From: JBATBW01 sp049662565
GTDB lineage: Bacteria > Bacillota_I > Bacilli_A > Erysipelotrichales > Erysipelotrichaceae
Direction: 5' to 3'
NCBI GenBank assembly: GCA_049662565.1
Contig: JBATBW010000039.1
Span: 1 to 5,347, forward strand
DNA: 5,347 bases
Part shown: positions 1 through 4,959 of the stretch, piece after piece
Numbering within the stretch: the first letter of the stretch is position 1
Layout of the letters: the number at the start of each line of letters is the position of its first letter
Position numbers and translations under genes: made by a program
Notes under the pieces: model-generated
Seen by the model: the letters and a program-made list of their open reading frames with translations, nothing else
The model's database searches: none
Told to the model about the DNA's origin: nothing

Positions 1-1
1 G

Positions 2-1834
2 TATACTACTGAGATGAATATGCATAAAATAGTTAATATGCGTTTAACCGAAGTTGGCAAGTTAGAGAATAATTTAAAAAATTTAAAATATAATGATGGT
101 TTGTTAGGTAAAGACACGTCTTCAGCAAGTGGAAATATAACTAGGTTATTGTTGGTTCGTTATTTCTTGTTAGATAAAATTTACGGTCTTAATTTATTGA
201 CGTATAGTGATCGTATTAATCTATTGAAAGATGAGTGTTTTATTTTTAATGAGGTGTTGAAAAATAAATTAAATCGTATAAATACAGAACACGAGCTTGA
301 GGAAAGAGAATTAGTAAAGAGAATTGAAGAAAATAATGGAAATGATGTTAAAAAATATTTCATATTACCACGTATATTTCTTACAAAAGCATTCAAGTAT
401 ATGGATAAAAACAAAGATGATAAAGAATTTAGATTTTTACTTAATTTATACATTTCAGGATATACGAAGTTAAGATTTGTTTTTGTTCAAGATAATGTTG
501 GAATGAGTTTTAAAAAATTTAAGAACTATGAATATCGGAAAAAAGAAATATTACATGGAGAAGAGAATAAGAAAATAATCCCTAGTGTGTTTGATAAATA
601 CATAGAGGAAGGAAATGTTAAGCAAATAGAGTTTAGGATATCTCCTTTTAATAAGACGAGGGAATTAAACAAAAAAATTAAAGGATTTAATAGCATTGAA
701 AAAAAATTAATTGAAGACGAAAAAGATGTTTTTAAATACGGTTTAGTACTTCATATAATTAAGCATGATAATGATAAACTAATAAAAGTTACTGAAAACT
801 ATCATCGTTATGAGAAGTTTTTGAATGACATCAATCGTCAAATTGGTGTATTAATTTCAATAATTGAAAGAAAATGGGTTAATAGTAAACATATATTAGC
901 TATTGATACGGCAAATAATGAGTTATATTGTCCACCTGAAGTATTTGCGCATATATATATAAAATTGAAGAGCGAAATGGAATCATCGCTTAAAAGAAGA
1001 ATGTATTTCACTTATCATGTAGGTGAAGAATATACTAATGTTACAACAGGTTTAAGAAGAATAGATGAAGCTATCGAATTTTTAAAACTAGGTGAAGGTG
1101 ATCGTATAGGACATGCTTTAGCATTAGGAGCTAATATTTCTGATTATTATAAGTGTACCCGTAAATATATAAATACAACAAAACAAGAATATTTAGATGA
1201 CTTAGTGTGGTTATATAACATCATTAAAGAATTTAAAAATGATAATTATAATGAATTATATTTACCTTATCTGTTATCACAAATAAAAAAATGTAAACTG
1301 TACGAATTATATAACAGAAGTAAAGTTCAAAAATATTATGATGGAATGAAAGAACGTGGCAAATGGTTGGAGAATAAAGAAAGTAGTAATTGTTACTTGA
1401 ATGATTATTACACTAATGCGCAAAAATATGAAGAAGGCACAAAAGGTTTCTGTATTGAATGTAATGATGTTTACATTGCAATAGTAAAAATAGCACAAAA
1501 TGTCGTTATAAACAAAATAAAAAATCGAAATATTGTTGTTGAAGCTAACCCATCATCAAATCGAAAAATATCTTTTATACATAATAATGAGGATTTACAA
1601 GTTATTAATCTAATTGATGAATTTAGCACAGCATTTAAGGCAAAGAATATATGTATAAATACTGATGATAGTTCAATCTTTCAAACCAATTTAAACAATG
1701 AATATCAGTATATAAGGCAACATTATGATAGTAAAGGCCAAATAGGAGAGAATATTGTTACAGAATTGGCAAAAAATTCTATGCGGGTTTCATTTCTAAG
1801 TTGTAATGAAAACAAATCAAATAATGAGGAATAA
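2..1834 (+). CDS. RdrB-like adenosine deaminase-fold hydrolase (5'-partial)
   Basis: Metal-dependent hydrolase of the adenosine/AMP deaminase branch of the amidohydrolase superfamily, expected to deaminate adenine nucleosides or nucleotides in the cytoplasm. Numbering from the first in-window ATG (14), the family motifs appear in order: IDTANNE (297-303, the DLAGxE position), HVGEE (H335, E338; HAGE motif), GLRRIDEAI (about 345-353), GDRIGHA (H367), NPSSN (512-516) and TDD (D551, D552). The N-terminal HxH metal-binding motif is absent. The frame has no stop back to base 2 and the ATG at 14 has no convincing ribosome binding site, so the gene is probably cut by the window edge. The gap between H367 and D551 is 184 residues, against about 57 in mouse ADA, so there is a large insertion. 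Length, insertion and the GLRRIDEA/GDRIGHALALG wording resemble RdrB of the RADAR anti-phage system. The deaminase fold is near certain; the RdrB assignment is my inference. No clear terminator follows. Confidence 0.85.
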   Translation, partial: YTTEMNMHKIVNMRLTEVGKLENNLKNLKYNDGLLGKDTSSASGNITRLLLVRYFLLDKIYGLNLLTYSDRINLLKDECFIFNEVLKNKLNRINTEHELEERELVKRIEENNGNDVKKYFILPRIFLTKAFKYMDKNKDDKEFRFLLNLYISGYTKLRFVFVQDNVGMSFKKFKNYEYRKKEILHGEENKKIIPSVFDKYIEEGNVKQIEFRISPFNKTRELNKKIKGFNSIEKKLIEDEKDVFKYGLVLHIIKHDNDKLIKVTENYHRYEKFLNDINRQIGVLISIIERKWVNSKHILAIDTANNELYCPPEVFAHIYIKLKSEMESSLKRRMYFTYHVGEEYTNVTTGLRRIDEAIEFLKLGEGDRIGHALALGANISDYYKCTRKYINTTKQEYLDDLVWLYNIIKEFKNDNYNELYLPYLLSQIKKCKLYELYNRSKVQKYYDGMKERGKWLENKESSNCYLNDYYTNAQKYEEGTKGFCIECNDVYIAIVKIAQNVVINKIKNRNIVVEANPSSNRKISFIHNNEDLQVINLIDEFSTAFKAKNICINTDDSSIFQTNLNNEYQYIRQHYDSKGQIGENIVTELAKNSMRVSFLSCNENKSNNEE

Positions 1835-1898
1835 CTAAATTACTGCATCTTCTCTTTCTTATGATAGTTAAAAAATACGCTCGGTCCCACATTAAAAC

Positions 1899-1940
1899 AT
1901 TATAATAAACTAAAGAGATAAAAATCGAATTTATTATAAT
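1899..1940. repeat. 11-bp perfect AT inverted repeat
   Basis: ATTATAATAAA at 1899-1909 is exactly complementary to TTTATTATAAT at 1930-1940, with a 20-base loop. The stem has only A-T pairs and no T-run follows, so it is a poor intrinsic terminator. It ends eight bases before the -35 box of the transporter promoter, so it could be an operator, but with this base composition chance is also possible. Confidence 0.4.
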
Positions 1941-1947
1941 TGGATGA

Positions 1948-1975
1948 TTGATTATTATTAGTGTTATGTTATGAT
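1948..1975 (+). promoter_or_regulatory. Extended -10 promoter of the ABC transporter operon
   Basis: A -35-like TTGATT (1948-1953) is followed after 16 bases by TATGAT (1970-1975). TGT immediately precedes the hexamer, giving an extended -10 element of the kind common in Gram-positive bacteria. Transcription would start near 1982 and leave a leader of about 65 bases before the proposed CTG start. It is the best promoter in the gap after the deaminase gene and suggests that the transporter is transcribed independently of it. Confidence 0.55.
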
Positions 1976-2016
1976 TTAAACAGTTACAATCATACATTAT
2001 GTGCCTTATGGCCGCC

Positions 2017-2026
2017 TTACATGTAA
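2017..2026. promoter_or_regulatory. 10-bp perfect palindrome in the transporter leader
   Basis: TTACATGTAA is a perfect palindrome in the untranslated leader, about 35 bases downstream of the predicted transcription start and five bases before the Shine-Dalgarno. The flanking sequence has TACAT (1993-1997), complementary to ATGTA (2021-2025), so a weak leader stem is also possible. Its position fits a repressor site, but no regulator is visible in the window. Confidence 0.3.
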
Positions 2027-2030
2027 TAAC

Positions 2031-2049
2031 AAGGAGGGGGAATAAGCTG
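2031..2049 (+). promoter_or_regulatory. Strong RBS that sets a CTG start
   Basis: AAGGAGG (2031-2037, in a longer AAGGAGGGGG run) lies nine bases before the in-frame CTG at 2047-2049. No in-frame ATG sits at a useful distance: ATGs at 1999 and 2008 lie upstream of this site and have no Shine-Dalgarno of their own. A CTG start gives an N-terminus reading MELISLKKSY, a typical opening for an ABC ATPase. A TTG at 2062 is the alternative, but its spacing of 24 bases is too long. Confidence 0.7.
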
Positions 2050-2943
2050 GAATTAATTAGTTTGAAAAAAAGTTATTACCAGAAGAATTCTGAAATAGAG
2101 GTTTTAAAATCTATTAATTTAAAAATTAATTTTGGATCTATCGTAGGGTTAATTGGAGATAATGGAGCTGGTAAAACTACATTAATAAAATGTATTTGTA
2201 ATGTAGTGCATTTAAACTCAGGTAAAGTTTGTTTAAATGGAAAACAAATGACAGAGTCAGATATTAGAAAAAATATAGGTGTATTGTTAGAAGGAGCAAG
2301 AAATCTTTATCATTTTTTGACAATAAATGAGAATATAAATTATTTTGGTTACCTTAATCATATGGATGACAGGGATATCGAAAAGAAGAGGCAAGAGTTA
2401 TTAACCCTTTTTGATTTATCAAAATATCAAAATACCACTGTAAATGAATTATCACTTGGTATGCAACAAAAAGTTGCGATTATGATACTTATGATGAAAG
2501 ATCCAAAAATTTTAATTCTTGATGAGCCTACTTTTGGGTTGGATTTGGTTTCAACAATGAAGATGAAAAGAATATTATCTAACATAATTAATGATACAGA
2601 AAAGATTATTATCATTATTTCTCATGATATGAGCCTAATCTCAAGTCTTTGTAATAGACTTATCCTTTTACAACATGGAGCTATTGAATATGATGGGGAA
2701 ATGGATGATATTATTTCAAATGATGAATATATAATAAAATTAGAAGAAACTAGTGAATTAAAGAAAAAAATAGTAGATGATGGTATTAAGTATGAACTTG
2801 ATGATGGGATTTACACCATTATATCTAATAATTTTGCTCAAGTTAGATATTTAATTGAAAATGGAAAAGCACTATCAATTGAAAAAAAAGAAGTAACTTT
2901 GGAAAAATTTTTAGAAAGAAGGTTAAAATTAAATGATAAGTAA
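2047..2943 (+). CDS. ABC transporter ATP-binding protein (ABC-2 exporter type)
   Basis: Cytoplasmic ATPase subunit that powers the membrane protein encoded next to it; 298 residues from the proposed CTG start. Motifs in order: Walker A GDNGAGKTT (37-45, K43), signature LSLGMQQ (135-141), Walker B ILILDEP (D159, E160) and H-loop SHD (H193). The Q-loop position reads LLEGARNLY, with E82 where glutamine is usual; I recall this LLEGxRNLY variant from a subset of drug or peptide exporter ATPases. Residues from about 230 to the end form an extra C-terminal domain ending VTLEKFLERRL, like the DUF4162-type tail of DrrA-like ATPases. The frame opens upstream at ATG 1999, but the Shine-Dalgarno at 2031-2037 lies inside that extension, so I reject the longer start. 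The gene overlaps the permease gene by 11 bp, indicating translational coupling. The substrate cannot be read from sequence; antimicrobial, peptide or lipid export are all possible. Confidence 0.93.
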   Translation: MELISLKKSYYQKNSEIEVLKSINLKINFGSIVGLIGDNGAGKTTLIKCICNVVHLNSGKVCLNGKQMTESDIRKNIGVLLEGARNLYHFLTINENINYFGYLNHMDDRDIEKKRQELLTLFDLSKYQNTTVNELSLGMQQKVAIMILMMKDPKILILDEPTFGLDLVSTMKMKRILSNIINDTEKIIIIISHDMSLISSLCNRLILLQHGAIEYDGEMDDIISNDEYIIKLEETSELKKKIVDDGIKYELDDGIYTIISNNFAQVRYLIENGKALSIEKKEVTLEKFLERRLKLNDK

Positions 2944-3715
2944 AATAGTTAAAGCTGAATTTACTATGTTAATTGGCGAGATTAAACAATATTATTTGAA
3001 TTATATATTTTATAATCTAAGTATACTAGTTTTATATTTTGGTTTATTTTACAATTTTTTTAGTTCTGATGCAAAGGAAAATATATTAGCAATGCTAATA
3101 TCTTTGGTATTGTGGCAAATTTGTTCCAATGCAATTCAGTATTTGAGTTATTTAATACAGGATGAGGCAATGATGGGAACGCTTGAACAAATGTTTTTAA
3201 CAAGGACAAGCTTTATTACAATTTTGCTGACAAAAATACTAGTAAACATGATTTTTGTTTTGGTAAAAGGATTAATTATGTTTGTATTATGTACTATTAT
3301 ATTTGGTCAAATTTCTATTTTATCAAACTTAGATATTTTCGAGTGTTTATTAATTATCTTTATTTGTGTAATAACGACTTTTACATTCTACTGTATCGGT
3401 GGTATATTTGGTGGATTAAGCCTTTACTTTAAAAGGATCTCTTCTTTGCTTAATGTATTTGATTATTTTTTATTGCTTTTTACGGGAATCGTTAATAGCA
3501 TATATAATTATCCACCAATATTTTATTTAGCTTTAAATTTAATTCCTATTACACAGGCAAATAGTATTATAAAGTCGATATGTACAAACAGTTTTATATG
3601 GTCATCATTATTTAACTTTGTATTGCTGTCAATAATTTATATTATAGTGAGTTATAAATGTTTGACAATGCTTATTGATACAGCCAAAATGAAAGGAAAG
3701 TTAGGGCAATACTAA
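2933..3715 (+). CDS. ABC-2 type transporter permease
   Basis: Integral membrane subunit, 260 residues, with about six predicted helices: roughly 22-43, 51-74, 97-124, 137-165, 171-191 and 222-246. Between helices 2 and 3 the segment DEAMMGTLEQMF (77-88) matches the E..xGTLE cytoplasmic coupling motif of ABC-2 permeases. The segment LIPITQANSIIK (203-214) matches the conserved stretch before the last helix. The start ATG lies inside the end of the ATPase gene (11-bp overlap), with an AAGAAGG-like Shine-Dalgarno about ten bases upstream, so the two proteins are very likely made together and form a homodimer-permease exporter with the ATPase. The length is usual for the family and the frame is intact. 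The short TTTGAA/TTCAAA pair after the stop is too weak to call a terminator. Substrate unknown. Confidence 0.92.
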   Translation: MISKIVKAEFTMLIGEIKQYYLNYIFYNLSILVLYFGLFYNFFSSDAKENILAMLISLVLWQICSNAIQYLSYLIQDEAMMGTLEQMFLTRTSFITILLTKILVNMIFVLVKGLIMFVLCTIIFGQISILSNLDIFECLLIIFICVITTFTFYCIGGIFGGLSLYFKRISSLLNVFDYFLLLFTGIVNSIYNYPPIFYLALNLIPITQANSIIKSICTNSFIWSSLFNFVLLSIIYIIVSYKCLTMLIDTAKMKGKLGQY

Positions 3716-4079
3716 GTTTGAATAAAGTTTTCAAAATACAATATATTATTTAATTAAGGGAAAATATAAACGTCAACTTTAATATGTACAATTATGATAA
3801 GATCAATAGTTTTATACTTTTAAATTATTTGTTTGTTTTATTGTCTTTCTTGATGCAATGGTATTTAATCTATTTGCTTTAACGTTGATGGTAATTAACT
3901 TTACAGGATGTCGTATTCTATCCATTATTGTATTTTATAATATAAAATCCCTCTTTTTAATATAGTTAAATATTATAAGAGGTTGATATTGAAAATATTT
4001 AATTATTAATCAAATCATAAATCAACTCGGGGACTTTTGTGAACAAGTTAATAAAAAGTATACACATTAAAAAAAATTA
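3716..4079. other. Gene-poor AT-rich spacer with short palindromes
   Basis: No convincing gene. It holds a near-perfect palindrome, ATTTTATA-A-TATAAAAT (3932-3948), and a 9-bp inverted repeat, TTAAATATT (3966-3974) with AATATTTAA (3994-4002). Two very short open frames were examined: a 32-residue hydrophobic one on the plus strand (3784-3882) and a 37-residue basic one on the minus strand (3812-3925). They overlap each other on opposite strands and neither has a well-placed ribosome binding site. Confidence 0.5.
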
Positions 4080-4121
4080 TATAAACCCTAGTTCAGTTTT
4101 ATATTGAATTGGGGGTTTATA
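4080..4121. terminator. Terminator-like hairpin, possibly minus-strand
   Basis: TATAAACCC (4080-4088) pairs with GGGTTTATA (4113-4121). The stem continues, with a bulge, through TTCA (4092-4095) and TGAA (4104-4107), closing a nine-base loop. On the plus strand no T-run follows. On the minus strand a run of eight T (complement of the A-run around 4069-4076) follows the stem after a short gap, so termination of leftward transcription is the better reading. It may also be a relic at the edge of the IS. Confidence 0.4.
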
Positions 4122-4156
4122 ATCTAATGAACGCGCTAAACGGTAAGCCAAAAAAA

Positions 4157-4197
4157 ACTAATATAAAATTGATAATCCTGTAAATTTTTATATTAGT
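4157..4197. repeat. 12-bp perfect inverted repeat before tnpA remnant
   Basis: ACTAATATAAAA (4157-4168) is exactly complementary to TTTTATATTAGT (4186-4197), with a 17-base loop, just inside the presumed left end of the IS66 relic and ending ten bases before the tnpA start codon. It may be a regulatory hairpin or transposase-binding structure of the element. It has survived intact although the genes beside it decayed. Confidence 0.5.
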
Positions 4198-4207
4198 AGG
4201 ATACAAT

Positions 4208-4489
4208 ATGAGAACACTTGATGAATGGAATGATTTAATTGAGGATCAAAAGATTAAAGGCTAAGCACAGCTAGTTAATAATATCTCTAGGTTATCTTGT
4301 TATAATGCTTTTTTAAGAATAAAACAAAGAGATAAAGACTTATAAGACATTAATTGTAGTAATGAAAACTATTTTAGTAAAGTGATGGTCGCCAAAGATA
4401 AAAGAGTAAATACTAGAATTAATGGTGTTAATTTTGAATTATCACAAGAAGATATAATATGGTGGTTTAGTGAGCGCTATTTAAAATAA
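4208..4489 (+). pseudogene. IS66 accessory protein TnpA remnant
   Basis: A single frame of 94 codons broken by TAA stops at 4262 and 4343. Read through, it begins MRTLDEWNDLIEDQKIKG, matching the opening (E)EWxxLIxxQxxSG of IS66 OrfA/TnpA proteins. It continues with NNIS..SCYNAFLRIKQRD, resembling the NNIS..SFYNxxxRLK helix-turn-helix segment, and ends with RINGVNFELSQEDI, like the conserved 'NGV.iel' C-terminus. The reading frame is otherwise kept over its whole length, so decay by point mutation looks recent. The ATG has no strong Shine-Dalgarno. The assignment rests on recalled family patterns. Confidence 0.65.
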
Positions 4490-4502
4490 TTAAATAACTT
4501 AA

Positions 4503-4693
4503 GCAGTAAGATCGAACTGGGTCTTTTGTAAGACACCAATAGGAGCTGAGCATCTAGTTTTTAGTATACATTAGTTGAAAGTGCAAAAGCTAATAAACTA
4601 GATATGTATAAATATATTGAATATCGATTAGAAATAATAATTCCATATAATACTAAATTACCAAATTTTATATATTTGTCTTTTAATCAATAA
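4503..4693 (+). pseudogene. IS66 transposase TnpC C-terminal fragment, frameshifted
   Basis: Two adjoining frames give the end of an IS66-family transposase. The first (4503-4574) reads RSNWVFCKTPIGAEHLVFS, matching the family's nWlFsdTpkGAeaSa.iyS. The second (4571-4693) reads LVESAKANKLDMYKYIEY, matching l(V/I)ETAKaNgLdPykYLeyLLe. The switch is explained by about five extra bases around 4566-4570; removing them gives a continuous FSLVESAKAN. The catalytic DDE part is absent, so this is non-functional. The characteristic ESAKAN..Y.YIEY string makes the family call firm. Confidence 0.8.
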
Positions 4694-4906
4694 ATTGTTC
4701 TGTTTGTGCAAGTTAATTTAACATCTGATGGTTTCACTGATAAATCCTACTTTTCTAATTTTTATGATTTGTAATTTTCTTCCATTATTAGTTTTATCTT
4801 TATCATATGAAGCTCCTCATACAGAGGATGTTGTCGCATCATAGGAAGATAAATAAGACATTATCATAAGTGTAAGAGAAGAGTATAGAAACTACCAATT
4901 GATAGA
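4694..4906. other. Intergenic stretch, no gene seen
   Basis: Both strands are closed by frequent stops. A small TCCTC/GAGGA stem (about 4814-4828) is the only structure noticed. On the minus strand a short segment reads KIRKVGFIS, faintly like the start of an AbrB/MazE antitoxin, but it lacks a start and soon stops. It probably holds eroded sequence from the right side of the IS. Confidence 0.4.
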
Positions 4907-4935
4907 TTGACTTTTTGCACCAAAAAATATATAAT
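4907..4935 (+). promoter_or_regulatory. Near-consensus sigma-70/sigma-A promoter
   Basis: TTGACT (4907-4912) and a perfect TATAAT (4930-4935) are separated by the ideal 17 bases. Transcription would start near 4942, leaving a leader of only about 18 bases that begins just before the Shine-Dalgarno of the DUF6088 gene. This is the strongest promoter in the window. Confidence 0.85.
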
Positions 4936-4946
4936 TTTGGGTGCAA
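4915..4946. promoter_or_regulatory. Inverted-repeat operator flanking the -10 box
   Basis: TTGCACC (4915-4921) in the promoter spacer is exactly complementary to GGTGCAA (4940-4946) at the transcription start. AAAA (4922-4925) and TTTT (4935-4938) extend the match with one bulged G. The arms bracket the TATAAT box, and the right arm shares AA with the AAGGAGG ribosome site. A protein bound here would block RNA polymerase. AbiEi antitoxins are known to repress their own promoters through inverted repeats, so autoregulation by the gene just downstream is the natural inference. Confidence 0.7.
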
Positions 4947-4959
4947 GGAGGTGTTATAT

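Larger units (their letters stand above)
4143..4693 (+). mobile_element. Degenerate IS66-family element with internal deletion
   Basis: A relic of an IS66-type element, normally tnpA-tnpB-tnpC. A broken tnpA (4208-4489) is followed after 13 bases by the C-terminal end of tnpC (4503-4693), so tnpB and most of tnpC, usually well over 1 kb, are gone. A possible left end is GTAAGCC at 4143, as IS66 ends commonly begin GTAA. I found no matching right end or 8-bp target duplication, so the borders are approximate. The element cannot transpose by itself. Confidence 0.7.

Noticed and set aside
181..453. Minus-strand open frame of 90 codons within the deaminase gene, and similar ones at 1307-1498 and 2427-2615.
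   Set aside because: They are antisense to well-supported coding regions, lack ribosome binding sites and have low-complexity F/I/S-rich composition typical of shadow frames.
1872..1892. On the minus strand, GTGGGACCGAGCG followed by TATTTTTT looks like the T-box motif (consensus AGGGTGGNACCGCG) with a T-run.
   Set aside because: The strand is wrong: downstream on the minus strand lies only the antisense of the deaminase gene. The first bases of the motif differ, an extra A splits the end, and no specifier or terminator hairpin was found.
1999..2046. ATG at 1999 as the start of the ABC ATPase.
   Set aside because: No Shine-Dalgarno precedes it, the extra 16 residues do not resemble ABC ATPase N-termini, and a strong ribosome site lies inside the extension just before CTG 2047.
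3784..3882. 32-codon hydrophobic plus-strand frame (MYNYDKINSFILLNYLF...), a possible small membrane toxin.
   Set aside because: There is no ribosome binding site at a proper distance, it overlaps another short frame on the opposite strand, and hydrophobic frames arise easily in AT-rich DNA.
4020..4060. CTCGGGGACTTTTGTGAAC resembles GAACTGGGTCTTTTGTAAG at 4514-4532 and might be an IS end or a repeat.
   Set aside because: The second copy encodes the TnpC remnant, the match needs gaps, and no inverted partner or known IS end could be recognised.
4718..4790. Minus-strand KIRKVGFIS segment as an AbrB/MazE-type antitoxin remnant.
   Set aside because: Only about ten residues look similar, the usual GNS motif is not kept, and there is no start codon in frame before a stop.
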